The notes: generated by a model not told the origin, from the letters alone. A DNA stretch of 64,000 bases from Parapedobacter flavus (GCF_035818675.1 NZ_JAYKZZ010000009.1:113654-177653); one strand, 5' to 3'; positions 54,354-63,146 are shown, counted from the stretch's first letter. Numbers and translations are program-made.

Positions 54354-55037
54354 CTAAACAATTGAAATCGAATCCGGCGTCATCCGTTTCAGTTCAGCGA
54401 TGGCATGTGCTGGGTTCTTATCCGAGAAAACCGAATTACCCGCCACCAACACATCGGCCCCTGCTTTGAGGAGGGCGAGTGCATTGTGGCTGCTCACGCC
54501 GCCATCGATTTCGATGAGCAGGTTGTCGTTCCGGCCGGCGGCCAAATCGCGCAGTTCCCTGATTTTACGGTAGGTGGTTTCGATGAACTTCTGGCCACCG
54601 AACCCGGGGTTTACCGACATGAGCAGCACCAGGTCTACATCTTCGATAATTTCATGGAGCTGCGAAACTGGGGTAGCCGGATTGATGGCCACGCCTGCCG
54701 TACACCCCAGTTCGTGGATCGACTGCACGGTGCGGTTCAGGTGGGTACACGCCTCGGCATGTACCGTGATGTTATCCGCGCCAATGGCCTGGAATTGCTC
54801 CAGGTAGCGATCGGGATCGACGATCATGAGGTGCACATCGAGTGGCTTCTTGGCATAGTGGGCTATGGATGCCAGCACCGGGAACCCAAACGAAATATTG
54901 GGTACGAAGACACCGTCCATGATATCGACATGGAACCAATCCGCTTCACTTTGGTTAACCATCGCCAGGTCATCATAGAGGTGGGCGAAGTCTGCGGATA
55001 ATACGGAAGGTGCAACCAGGTGTTTACGTTTGGGCAT
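54354..55037 (-). CDS. rpe: ribulose-phosphate 3-epimerase
   Basis: A 227-residue TIM-barrel enzyme of the pentose phosphate pathway, from the ATG at 55037 (MPKRKHLVAPSVLSADFAHL); a TTG six codons earlier is unlikely. Metal and catalytic motifs: HVDIMDGVFVPNISFG, DVHLMI, VNPGFGGQKF and EIDGGVSSHNA. Length is standard. The long T-run just upstream of the start (55040-55050 on the plus strand) lies in its leader or promoter. Confidence 0.95.
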   Translation of the reverse strand: MPKRKHLVAPSVLSADFAHLYDDLAMVNQSEADWFHVDIMDGVFVPNISFGFPVLASIAHYAKKPLDVHLMIVDPDRYLEQFQAIGADNITVHAEACTHLNRTVQSIHELGCTAGVAINPATPVSQLHEIIEDVDLVLLMSVNPGFGGQKFIETTYRKIRELRDLAAGRNDNLLIEIDGGVSSHNALALLKAGADVLVAGNSVFSDKNPAHAIAELKRMTPDSISIV

Positions 55038-55411
55038 GGCGTTTTTTTTTGACAAATGTACAGGAAGTTTTTTTGAAACGTATTAACGTTTACACAATCT
55101 TTTAATACGCTATTCAGTTCAGCGCTAAGCCATCACCGTCATCAACAAGCAGGCACAATAAAATATGGCATATCGTCTGTTTTAAACCGATTGGTAAAAA
55201 TCTTTGGAACATTGACAATTTTTTATATTTTTACAGACGTAGATATACCTAATTATTGTATTCAACAAGACAATACTTTTTATTTCTACAAATTATAAAT
55301 CGAAAGAGAGCGAAACATTTTTATCAACGGGTGCGGGTTCGGGTCGTTATATAACGGACTAAAGAAAACGACAATTCATTCGTCATACAGCTGACCGTCC
55401 ATCAGAAAAAC
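55038..55411. other. AT-rich intergenic region before the OMP gene
   Basis: 374 bp, divergent between rpe and the OMP gene. A possible promoter for the OMP is TTTG (55203-55206), 17 bp, TATATTTT (55224-55231), which is one base off the -7 consensus and leaves a leader of about 170 nt. Nothing else recognisable was found; no RNA gene is evident. Confidence 0.35.
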
Positions 55412-56056
55412 ATGAAAAAAAGTCTATTCCCACTCATCTTCATCCTGCTATCCACGACAATTGTCCATGCACAAACCGATTTCGGCATCAAAGGCGGCGT
55501 TAATTTCACTAATTACGGTTATGGCGACCAGCATGCGCCATCAGAAGCGGAATCGATAACCAGTTTTCACCTGGCTGGATACCTGGTCACTCGGCTAGCA
55601 CCGGCTCTTTACCTTCAACCAGAGGTTTCGCTACAAAACAAAGGCGCGCGCGTAATAAAAACCGATGCTGTGGATGGTGCCGCTGAAATCATACAGCGCA
55701 CGAAATGGTTGGATATACCCATCAATGTGCTTGGGAAGATGCCGATTGGCAATAACGGCAATGTCTTCGCTGGCGGCGGCCCCTATATCGGGTTTGCTAT
55801 GAGCGGTGAGAACACCTATACTGATGGCTCTACGTCGGCCGTAATCATCTATAAAGACAATGACTTGAGAAGCGTCGATTACGGAATCAATTTTTTGGCT
55901 GGCATAAAATTCGGTTTCCTTTCGCTTCATGCAAGCTACAGTTTCGGTTTGGCCAATATCACTTACGACACGAATAATTGGTCGAAAAACCTGAAAAATA
56001 GGGCGCTATCGCTCGGCATAGGCATATCGTTTGCTTCCTTGCATCAACAAATATAA
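55412..56056 (+). CDS. outer-membrane beta-barrel protein (porin-like, PorT family type)
   Basis: A 214-residue protein with a signal peptide (MKKSLFPLIFILLSTTIVHA) and an 8-strand-type barrel: FGIKGGVNFTNYGYG at the start, LYLQPEVSLQNKG, FAGGGPYIGFAMSG, and LGIGISF near the end. The GIKGGVN opening is the usual one in outer membrane protein beta-barrel (OMP_b-brl_2) proteins of Bacteroidota. Function unknown. It begins the more AT-rich accessory stretch. Confidence 0.85.
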   Translation: MKKSLFPLIFILLSTTIVHAQTDFGIKGGVNFTNYGYGDQHAPSEAESITSFHLAGYLVTRLAPALYLQPEVSLQNKGARVIKTDAVDGAAEIIQRTKWLDIPINVLGKMPIGNNGNVFAGGGPYIGFAMSGENTYTDGSTSAVIIYKDNDLRSVDYGINFLAGIKFGFLSLHASYSFGLANITYDTNNWSKNLKNRALSLGIGISFASLHQQI

Positions 56057-56099
56057 ATCGCAATCAATTAGAGTGAATCTATTATAAAATTTTAAGGTT

Positions 56100-56477
56100 A
56101 TGAAAAAATTGCAAATCATTTTAATAGCAGGTGCATTTTGCCTGTTAATCTTTTCAACCAAGGGCAACCTATCTGCACAGTCTCCAGATGGCAACAGTTG
56201 TGAGGTGGTAATATCAGACCTGGAGGGTTACGAAATTTGGGAAGAAAATACGATCGACGACTGTTGGCGTTGCGAACTGGATCCGGAACCTGAACCCGTC
56301 TATGACCAATTTGGAAATTATATCGGGCTTTTATATACCGCTGTAAGGGTGAACGAACCTGTAGACGAAATTATATGCAACGAGACTTTTAACCCAGAAG
56401 ACTTTTGTCAACAGAAACAAGTCTTTACTAGTAGTAATGATGAATGTGAGGACTTATTTGTTCCTGACACACCCTAA
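56100..56477 (+). CDS. small secreted Cys-containing protein
   Basis: A 125-residue protein with a signal peptide (MKKLQIILIAGAFCLLIFST, cleavage near LSAQS). The mature part is acidic and has six cysteines in CEVV, CWRC, IICNE, FCQQ and ECED contexts, suitable for disulfides. It has no known domain that I recognise. Its position just before a beta-propeller lipoprotein and near a CxxC redox protein matches the small NVEALA-type secreted peptides found with such propellers in Bacteroidota, though the typical motif is not visible. Confidence 0.6.
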   Translation: MKKLQIILIAGAFCLLIFSTKGNLSAQSPDGNSCEVVISDLEGYEIWEENTIDDCWRCELDPEPEPVYDQFGNYIGLLYTAVRVNEPVDEIICNETFNPEDFCQQKQVFTSSNDECEDLFVPDTP

Positions 56478-56558
56478 ATACAATTAATCAAGAAAACAAC
56501 ACAATATTCAACGATAGATCACTCTAATTTTTTTATTTAAAACCGTTCCGTTATATCC

Positions 56559-57809
56559 ATGGCTTGTACAAATTACGTTTATTATATTCCTCTATTCATT
56601 TTCATAATAGGGTGTAAAAATCACAATCCTAAATCCCTATCAGAAGAGGTTAACAATCGACAAGATTTCAAAACAATAGATATACAACCACAGAAAAGCA
56701 TTTCGTTAAAAACTGATGATTTTATAAACGCGGTTCATTTTGTCTCTTTAGAAACGACAGAGGAATCTGAGTTCTCAGAAATAACCCAATTAGAAAGTCT
56801 AATTGATCGCTATATCATCTTAGATAAAACCACAAACCAGATTTTATTCTTCTCCAAAGAGGGAAAGTTTTTAAAAAAAATTAGCCCTGATGATGATGCA
56901 CTACCGATGCCATATGAAAAGGTAGTCGATTTCGCGCTGGATCATCAAAATAAAAAATTGTACTTTAACGATCTACATTCTGCTAACATCTTTGAATTTA
57001 GCCTTAATGGAGATTTCTTGCGCGTGTATGAAAAAAAAGAAATAGATTACAACATACGAGAAAACCATCACGTAAATGAATATCAATTAAGCTATTTGGC
57101 TTTTAGAAAATCTGATAGAAATCAGGAAAACCCACATAATATTATCGTTTTCAAAGATAACCAAATACGTAGACAATATTTACCTTTTGATGCCTCCATT
57201 ATCAACAGAGACGATGTCTACGGGGCGAACAATTATTTTTTCGAATCGGGCCATTTGGTTTTTTTCGTGAAACCCTACAGTGAAAATATCTACTGTTTCG
57301 ACGAGTCCGGAGAAATGTTCAGGGCATTCCGATTTAATTTTCCAAATCATTTGAACATACCGAACGATTTTACCCAAAATGAAAAATATAGTAAAAAGAG
57401 GAAGCTTTTCGTCAAAAAAAATGGGGCTAAAATATACCTGATTACCGATTTTTTCCAGTTAGATGACAAGTTGGTATTCAAGCTCAAGGGAGGAACATAT
57501 TCAGACGCGTTTCTGTACGATTTATCAAACAAATCGCTGGTTAGTTTAACAAGATATGTCTCGGATTCGACCACGAATTTTTTGCCTATTTTAGGAAATG
57601 ATATTCTTGGCGTAGATGATGAAAAGATACTTTCATCCATCTCATCTAAGAATTTTATCGACTTGGTAAATACTCGTAGTGCACAGGGGAGCAATATGCA
57701 TACTATGCCAAAAGAAATCAAAGAAATATATGCGCGAGGTAACGACCAAAACCCCATTTTGTTATTAACGGATTTAAAAAGAGACATATTATACAATAAG
57801 GAATTTTAG
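56559..57809 (+). CDS. 6-bladed beta-propeller lipoprotein
   Basis: A 416-residue protein with a lipobox (PLFIFIIGCKN). The start LKTDDFINAVHFVSLETTEES, read in two parts as LKTDDFINAVHF and VSLETTEES, and the repeated blades with IILDKTTNQILFFSKEGKFL match the 6-bladed beta-propeller (BF2992/DUF4934-like) family of Bacteroidota. Function is unknown; members occur beside small secreted peptides and thioredoxin-like proteins. The gene is strikingly AT-rich (a sample line has about 28% GC), unlike the housekeeping genes nearby, which suggests acquisition from elsewhere. Confidence 0.82.
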   Translation: MACTNYVYYIPLFIFIIGCKNHNPKSLSEEVNNRQDFKTIDIQPQKSISLKTDDFINAVHFVSLETTEESEFSEITQLESLIDRYIILDKTTNQILFFSKEGKFLKKISPDDDALPMPYEKVVDFALDHQNKKLYFNDLHSANIFEFSLNGDFLRVYEKKEIDYNIRENHHVNEYQLSYLAFRKSDRNQENPHNIIVFKDNQIRRQYLPFDASIINRDDVYGANNYFFESGHLVFFVKPYSENIYCFDESGEMFRAFRFNFPNHLNIPNDFTQNEKYSKKRKLFVKKNGAKIYLITDFFQLDDKLVFKLKGGTYSDAFLYDLSNKSLVSLTRYVSDSTTNFLPILGNDILGVDDEKILSSISSKNFIDLVNTRSAQGSNMHTMPKEIKEIYARGNDQNPILLLTDLKRDILYNKEF

Positions 57810-57932
57810 GGGCACCACGCAACGCCACATTTTATTGTTGTTGGCTTAGTGACGGACCATTGGTCTATAATTGGAATCGCTAAAACTCAGCAATAATCAT
57901 CCCGCATTTAGGTTTTCCTAATCGAAATAAAA

Positions 57933-58580
57933 ATGATGATGAAAACAGAAATATACACTAAGTACAGATACGTCTGGTTGACTATAAGTATATTAACCGC
58001 GATGGCTTTGGGATTTGGTCTGGGCAAAACCAAAAACAATTTTATCGAAAACGAGAACGAAAACACGCCACCTCCTGCCTCAGTCAACGATAACCGAACA
58101 TTTTTTTGGGAAATTTATCCGGAGCTTGTTATCCCGAGTACCGGAAGAGAAATAGATGGTAACATAAGTTTAGTAGATTCTAATTTAAACGTCACCCCCT
58201 TAATCGGTGTCTTAAAGGATTTTCCAATATTAGTATTAAGGTATTCCAAGTTCGATTGCCATGTATGCGTTAACCAGGTTTTGGATAAATTAGTAAAGCG
58301 ATTTGAAGGCAACGAAGAGAAGGTCTGCCTTTTAGTAGATGGATATAGTGCTAGAGAATTACGTCTCAAATACAGAGGCAAATCTTTAAAGTTCCCGATA
58401 TACATCCTTGAGGACGAAAAGCTAGGGCTTAGCTTAGAAAACAAGAATTTGCCTTTTCTTTTTGTGTTCAAAGATTTCGATTTAGATGTTGATAAAATTT
58501 TCGTGCCTTTTAAAGAACATAGTGAACAGACAGACACCTATCTGGAACATGTTTTTCAGTATATGGATATGGATCAGTAA
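57933..58580 (+). CDS. membrane-anchored thioredoxin-like protein with CxxC
   Basis: A 215-residue protein: one N-terminal TM segment (about 13-30), a linker, then a thioredoxin-like fold in which the redox motif is FDCHVC (C109, C112). The fold continues with KVCLLVDGYSARELRLKY and a cis-Pro-like NLPFLFVF stretch. It faces the periplasm and probably reduces or isomerises disulfides in a partner; the Cys-containing peptide two genes upstream is a natural candidate. AT-rich like its neighbour. The start among three consecutive Met codons is uncertain. Confidence 0.72.
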   Translation: MMMKTEIYTKYRYVWLTISILTAMALGFGLGKTKNNFIENENENTPPPASVNDNRTFFWEIYPELVIPSTGREIDGNISLVDSNLNVTPLIGVLKDFPILVLRYSKFDCHVCVNQVLDKLVKRFEGNEEKVCLLVDGYSARELRLKYRGKSLKFPIYILEDEKLGLSLENKNLPFLFVFKDFDLDVDKIFVPFKEHSEQTDTYLEHVFQYMDMDQ

Positions 58581-58999
58581 AATTGTTTTTGGACGGTATC
58601 TTGCTCCCTTCGTCAGAATGACTCAACGATATTTTCTAGACTAATTGTCGGCAACTTTTTCCGCGCCATCGAAAATGCCCAGTTTAATTCGGTTGATCAC
58701 GAATCACGTCTATCCCACACGCGGTCCTCACAAACAAACACAGTGTCTGTTGCGTACAAATCAGCATACCTGCTCGACAATTATACCCATTGATTACTGA
58801 AAATCAAAATGATGCTTTTTTTTGAAATCAACAACGATATGGCGGGTGGCTTGCAGCTCATCGATTGGTCACGTTAAAACTCTCCTTACCCATCAGCGGC
58901 CGCAGGTCAGACTCCACCAGCCCCTGCGGGCTGGCTGTAAAAAAACAAAACCGCCCAATATGGGTGGTTCGATATTATTATTAATGAGCGCCTGAATGG
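58581..58999. other. intergenic region downstream of the redox protein gene
   Basis: 419 bp between two convergent genes. It has a GC-rich hairpin at 58917-58934 (CCAGCCC/GGGCTGG) without a T-run and a proper terminator at 58936-58969. The remaining 330 bp show no frame or RNA that I can identify. Confidence 0.45.
58936..58969 (-). terminator. terminator of the rpn gene
   Basis: Minus strand stem AACCACCC, short loop, GGGCGGTT (58949-58969), followed by TTGTTTTTTT (down to 58939). It lies 31 bp after the stop of the nuclease gene. Confidence 0.8.
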
Positions 59000-59950
59000 C
59001 TACAGCTTGTCGACTTCCTCAATAGACAACTCCAATATATCGGCAATCATCGCATTATCGAATCCGCTTTTCTTCATCTTCGCGGCGGAGCGTATTTTTT
59101 CCGTATAAGCTTTGGTCCGCTCTTGTTCTGCCTTAGCCCGCTCTTGTTCAATCAGCCTTTGGGCTTTAATACGTTCTTCTTTTCGGCCCTTTTCAACCGC
59201 CATTTCGTATGTACTCATGACTTTATCTTTAATCGCTAATGGTAATTCTTTAATCATTTCCATTATCCTTTCCTCGGTAAATTCAACCTGAACGAAACTG
59301 TACATCAAAAACGCTTGCTGCAACTCCTTACTTCCTGAAGACAATGCCATCAAAAGCACCTTTGGAAAATTCCGATTCAGCCACGCCTTGTTATGGTAAT
59401 GCTTCAGTATCAGCAACGACGATGCCAAAAACTGATTATTCAATGCCTCGACAACAGCGTCGGGCGTGTCTCTCAAATTGGCGTAAATGTACTCAAATTT
59501 CGGGATAAATCCAAGCAGTTCATCGCCTAGCTCGTCGAACAGCCTATTCAATGTCCAATATTCCCATTTCTGCTTGCCATGATAAAATAGGATTGGGATA
59601 ATAGGCGAAAGTTGCTTGTGCCTCTGTTTGACCTGCTGAAGGTAGCCCGAAAACAGATAGCCTCCCACCTGCACCGGGGTGTATTTGTCGGGTTTGCTCT
59701 TGTGCTCCACCAATAGGCACACGGCCACATTGCCCTTGCCATCCACCCGCTGGCAGCGGTACACCACGTCAGACATCGTCTTTTCCAGTTCCCTTGACAC
59801 GTAGCTGTCCGGCACCCGCTTAAGCGTGGAAAGGTCGAGTAACCCGATGACGTGTTCCGGCAGCGCCGACCTGAAATAGTCGAGTGCCATCTGGCTATCA
59901 TCCAACACCGAGCGGAAGAAACTGTCATGGGGTGAGGAGATGTCGGCCAT
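59000..59950 (-). CDS. Rpn family recombination-promoting nuclease / putative transposase (PF04754)
   Basis: A 316-residue PD-(D/E)XK-fold protein. The start SSPHDSFFRSVLDDSQMALD and the block VVYRCQRVDGKGNVAVCLLV, EHKSKPDKYTPVQVGGYL carry the catalytic D/E-x-K elements (EHKS). RpnA-E of E. coli promote RecA-independent recombination and have endonuclease activity; related genes spread in many copies. The C-terminus is a Lys/Glu-rich coiled coil with a 7-residue-like repeat (EQERAKAEQERTKA). No terminal inverted repeats were noticed. It has its own promoter and terminator. Confidence 0.9.
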   Translation of the reverse strand: MADISSPHDSFFRSVLDDSQMALDYFRSALPEHVIGLLDLSTLKRVPDSYVSRELEKTMSDVVYRCQRVDGKGNVAVCLLVEHKSKPDKYTPVQVGGYLFSGYLQQVKQRHKQLSPIIPILFYHGKQKWEYWTLNRLFDELGDELLGFIPKFEYIYANLRDTPDAVVEALNNQFLASSLLILKHYHNKAWLNRNFPKVLLMALSSGSKELQQAFLMYSFVQVEFTEERIMEMIKELPLAIKDKVMSTYEMAVEKGRKEERIKAQRLIEQERAKAEQERTKAYTEKIRSAAKMKKSGFDNAMIADILELSIEEVDKL

Positions 59951-59998
59951 AATTCATCGGGTTATTAAGAGAAATGGGTTTCTTAAATGATAATGATG

Positions 59999-60030
59999 CG
60001 AATATAACAAACACTAATTAAATTAGCAAA
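59999..60030 (-). promoter_or_regulatory. promoter of the rpn gene
   Basis: Minus strand TTTG (60027-60030), 20 bp, TATATTCG (59999-60006). The -7 box has C in place of one T. It lies 49 bp upstream of the ATG at 59950. Confidence 0.5.
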
Positions 60031-60139
60031 ATAAATTAATGAAACTGCACTTTTTAAATATTCCGCATGAATGCGACCCTCGTATTGTTCGCACTTGGGC
60101 TTTCTTAATGATCTGACTTACGGTCTTCAAACGGTACTT

Positions 60140-60364
60140 TTATAGCGAGCGTTCTGAGACCAATATCTTCGGATGCCTGGCGATATCAAATAGTGAAACC
60201 CCTTCGCGAGTAATGTAACACTTGTCTCTCAAGTACTTCATCGAAAACTTTTTCCCATAATGTTTTGCGATAATCTTTAGGCGAGCAGGGCCGCAATCCA
60301 TCTGGTCATGCTGGGTATAAGAAGGGAATCTCATTCGCTTCGCTTTATGAAAAACGTTCGCCAT
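60140..60364 (-). pseudogene. fragment of a C39-peptidase-containing ABC exporter
   Basis: 74 residues that match the first part of the C39 peptidase domain of peptide/bacteriocin exporters: FPSYTQHDQMDCGPARLKII, then AKHYGKKFSMKYLRDKCY and ITREGVSL. The catalytic Cys in MDCGP is present, but the usual second Cys is Arg. Homology ends after VSLFDIA, and the frame stops 16 codons later; the rest of the peptidase, the membrane part and the ATPase (normally about 730 residues) are gone. It lies 9 bp downstream of the aspartyl protease gene on the same strand. Confidence 0.78.
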
Positions 60365-60373
60365 AACTTCGGT

Positions 60374-61825
60374 TTAGCGATAATCTTCTTCGCGAAAAGG
60401 CCGCTGGTTAGTATTCAGCAGATAATAGTTGCCCCGTTCATCATTTACCCATTGATAGCTTTTTACGACATACCCCGGAAGGGGTGGGCCATCGCCAAAA
60501 TGAATCACTGTATCGGGAAGATATCTAAATTGATTTCCGCGAGTCAACGTTACCTGATGGATTCTGTTTCCCCTTTTTATACTAAGCGTTGCGGTGTCGT
60601 TTCGGTAGGTAAATTGGTCAAGCATAAGGGTATGTTTCGGAGGTAGGCAACCCTTTTCGGTATTCAGGCGGTTATCTTTCTGTGTAACGCCTGTTCCATC
60701 ATGCATAAAACAAGACTCGCTGTAGAATGAGGCAGGTTGATTCAGAAAGGAAATCCCATCTATGGCCACGATCGTGTCTTTCAAAAGAATGTCCTTTCCT
60801 GTTACGAGAGAGGATATGCCTGTTACGATTGGAACTGTGTCTGTAGACAATTGCACGCCCATACTATTTATTCGTCTGGTCATATTGTCCAGATACCGGT
60901 AGGACTTATGCTGAGGGTTACCCAAATGCAGTTTCCTGCCAGGATAATCTAACACCACATAATCAAACCGCTGTAATAAATCCAATCCGAACCTCGTCGG
61001 GCTGTCGGAGGGGACAAATTCAACAACCTCATGATTGAGCGAGTGGTTGCCAATTTCAACGGCGCCATCGGTATAACTAAATGTATCGATCACGGAATGT
61101 TGGCGGGGTTCATGGATATACGCTTCAAAAGGTGTGTTCTTTTGAGGGATAAAGTACCATGAAATGGTGCGATTATTAAATTCACAAGGGTGGATCTTCT
61201 GTAGTGCATTATTGATATTCAGACAACCATTATCTCCTGTGTCCATGAGATATTCTATACTAACCCCGTTCACACGAAATTTAACGTATGGTAAGTTGTT
61301 AATTAACATAAATCGGGTTGCCTGCTTTTTATCTTCATCAAAACTGTCGACTTCTTTCGCTACATAGATACATCGTCTCGCAAAATCGATTTTCCAAACT
61401 AAATTGCGTAAAACATCACCCCCTAAAATACCATCCATTGTCATATCCGTTTGGACGCTCCAACCAAGGCCGGTTATATTGAGACGGCCGATGTGCAAGG
61501 TATCCAGCGCTACACTGGATGCGGCATAATGATCGCCATATGCGTCAATCATAATGACTCCACTATCTTGACTAATCTGTGTAAGTGGTATCCCTTTCCT
61601 AAATATTGTCCGTTGCGCACCGCTGTCAAAGCCTAAATGATAATCTTGGCCTTCAATAGTCACTTTTACTAGTATATGTCCTGTAGAAGAATAACTAAAC
61701 GGTATGGTATCGACCTTTAGTCCGTTGGGGAAATGCACTTCACTTTTTATGTTTTGATCGGTCATGCATGACCACAACAAAAGAACCGTAAAAAAGATAG
61801 CGTACAAGGATTTTCTATTGGGCAT
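60374..61825 (-). CDS. lipoprotein aspartyl protease with two retropepsin-like domains and PDZ
   Basis: A 483-residue protein with lipobox LLLWSCMTD (Cys20). The first retropepsin-like domain has LGFDSGA (D67; DSG in place of DTG) and DGILGGDVLRN (131-141). The second has YLMDTGDNG (D195). A PDZ-like domain follows (about 330-420, TGKDILLKDTIVAIDGISF). In this fold two D-(T/S)-G loops make one active site; having both in one chain permits a monomeric, pepsin-like enzyme. It probably sits in the periplasm or on the surface and trims peptides. Flanking fragments of an exporter and a glycosyltransferase suggest a former peptide-maturation operon. Confidence 0.8.
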   Translation of the reverse strand: MPNRKSLYAIFFTVLLLWSCMTDQNIKSEVHFPNGLKVDTIPFSYSSTGHILVKVTIEGQDYHLGFDSGAQRTIFRKGIPLTQISQDSGVIMIDAYGDHYAASSVALDTLHIGRLNITGLGWSVQTDMTMDGILGGDVLRNLVWKIDFARRCIYVAKEVDSFDEDKKQATRFMLINNLPYVKFRVNGVSIEYLMDTGDNGCLNINNALQKIHPCEFNNRTISWYFIPQKNTPFEAYIHEPRQHSVIDTFSYTDGAVEIGNHSLNHEVVEFVPSDSPTRFGLDLLQRFDYVVLDYPGRKLHLGNPQHKSYRYLDNMTRRINSMGVQLSTDTVPIVTGISSLVTGKDILLKDTIVAIDGISFLNQPASFYSESCFMHDGTGVTQKDNRLNTEKGCLPPKHTLMLDQFTYRNDTATLSIKRGNRIHQVTLTRGNQFRYLPDTVIHFGDGPPLPGYVVKSYQWVNDERGNYYLLNTNQRPFREEDYR

Positions 61826-61841
61826 AAAAAATTATGAAGAG

Positions 61842-62084
61842 CTATAAAAATGCATGAAATGTTCCAAGTGGAGCATATCGATTAAACCCACCCATATTAT
61901 GTGCCCATCTATAAATCCGGTCTGCACCATGAATTACGCTTTCACTTAACGAGAACTCGGAAGTTGGATGACAATCACAAACTGTTATAGAACACGGAAT
62001 TGATTGTCGTTTCAGGGCAAAAACGATTTTCTCAACATTCTCTGGACGTTTCCAATTGATTATTACTGCCTCAACTATTTTCAT
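61842..62084 (-). pseudogene. N-terminal fragment of a glycosyltransferase (family 2-like)
   Basis: About 80 residues beginning KIVEAVIINWKRPENVEKIV and QSIPCSITVCDCHP, then WAHNMGGFNRYAP: the start of a GT-A glycosyltransferase (nucleotide-binding strand and loop). The frame stops at 61842, where a full enzyme would have some 170 more residues. The ATG at 62084 is preferred; 62096 is also possible. It is 16 bp upstream of the aspartyl protease gene, same strand. Confidence 0.6.
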
Positions 62085-62170
62085 AATTCCTGGCATCAAT
62101 ATGGTTAAAGGTTATGCTTATTGTCACTTGTTTAAAAGGCCGGCGACGATTAAATTACCACCGGAAAAAT

Positions 62171-62362
62171 ATGATAAAGAAAGCCGTATTAGGTGTTTTT
62201 CTCATCTTTTCGGTTATTTTATTTAGAGCTACTATTGTTTGTTTATATAATATTACTGAGGTGCTTTTAGAATTACCCCATGTGAATAAACTGGTTTGTA
62301 AAATATACAAAGGCAAGATACGACTATTTTTGTCATTTACAAGAAAATTATTTTCTTACTGA
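62171..62362 (+). CDS. possible small membrane protein
   Basis: A 63-residue frame with one hydrophobic segment (IKKAVLGVFLIFSVILF) and a basic tail. Nothing homologous is recognised, and composition is AT-rich. It is as likely to be fortuitous as real. The remaining bases of 62085-62496 hold -7-like boxes but no other feature. Confidence 0.22.
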   Translation: MIKKAVLGVFLIFSVILFRATIVCLYNITEVLLELPHVNKLVCKIYKGKIRLFLSFTRKLFSY

Positions 62363-62496
62363 TTCTCGATAAAAAAACCTAGTATTTTTGGTTCCCATGA
62401 CGTTTGTGTGGCTAAAGCACTAGGCGTTAGGAAAACAAAAAGAACAAATGCGGCTTGTCAAAAGTTATTGCTATTTTTGTCTAAAACGGAATCGAT

Positions 62497-62730
62497 ATGT
62501 ATACGGCGATCAAAGGTGTTTATGAAAATGGTGTGCTTAAACTTTTGGAACCGGTACGCGGCATCAAAAAGGCCGATGTGGTGGTTACTTTTCTCAACGA
62601 AGAAAAGTCGGGCGCTAAAAAAGCTCGAAGACCAGGGGGGCTTCTGCGTTTACAGCAACATAAGGGCAAACATTTTGATATTCCCAAAGATTTCAATGAC
62701 CCTATTGATGACATGAAGGATTATATGTAA
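62497..62730 (+). CDS. VapB-type antitoxin (DUF2281/AF2212-like)
   Basis: A 77-residue protein. The first part, MYTAIKGVYENGVLKLLEPV, is the AF2212-like beta hairpin; the second, RPGGLLRLQQHKGKHFDIPK and DFNDPIDDMKDYM, is the DUF2281 tail that binds the toxin. It neutralises the PIN toxin encoded next; the TAATG overlap couples their translation. A -7 box TATTTTTG lies at 62472-62479, 18 bp before the ATG. Such antitoxins often repress their own operon. Confidence 0.88.
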   Translation: MYTAIKGVYENGVLKLLEPVRGIKKADVVVTFLNEEKSGAKKARRPGGLLRLQQHKGKHFDIPKDFNDPIDDMKDYM

Positions 62731-63146
62731 TGGAAATCCTCCTTGACACCCAAATCTTGATTTGGTTCCAACTTAATCATCCGAATCTGAAAGACGCTAC
62801 TACGGAGCTGATTACCGACCGGAAAAATACGATTTATGTATCCGATATTAGCCTTTACGAGATTACGATAAAACAAACAATCGGCAAGCTGTCCGATTTC
62901 GCTATTGATATTTCCGATATCATAACGGTGGGAAAAGAAGACGGGTTTAATTTTATTCCACTTAGTCATGAAACTATAGCCACCTATGCTGACGTCCCGT
63001 TGCATGACAACCATCGAGACCCTTTTGACCGAATGATAATCGCTACGGCAAAGGCGCACGGCCTAGCCATTGTGTCAACTGATGAAAAGTTCGAATGGTA
63101 TCGACATTATGTGCCGATCATCCAGACATCATCCCCGCGAATTTGA
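62730..63146 (+). CDS. vapC: VapC-type PIN-domain toxin
   Basis: A 138-residue ribonuclease of the VapC family with all acidic positions: LLDTQ (D6), SLYEIT (E44), HRDPFDRM (D97, D100) and STDEKF (D118). VapC toxins cut specific RNAs and halt growth when not bound by VapB. The ATG overlaps the antitoxin stop by 1 nt. Full length, so probably functional, unlike the shortened PIN toxin at 16645-16995. Confidence 0.92.
   Translation: MEILLDTQILIWFQLNHPNLKDATTELITDRKNTIYVSDISLYEITIKQTIGKLSDFAIDISDIITVGKEDGFNFIPLSHETIATYADVPLHDNHRDPFDRMIIATAKAHGLAIVSTDEKFEWYRHYVPIIQTSSPRI

Noticed and set aside
58917..58934. GC-rich hairpin as a terminator of the redox-protein gene
   Set aside because: It is followed by As and not Ts on the plus strand and is over 330 bp from the gene.
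59000..59950. Insertion sequence
   Set aside because: Although the family is sometimes named putative transposase, I noticed no terminal inverted repeats or target-site duplication, so it is called as a nuclease gene only.
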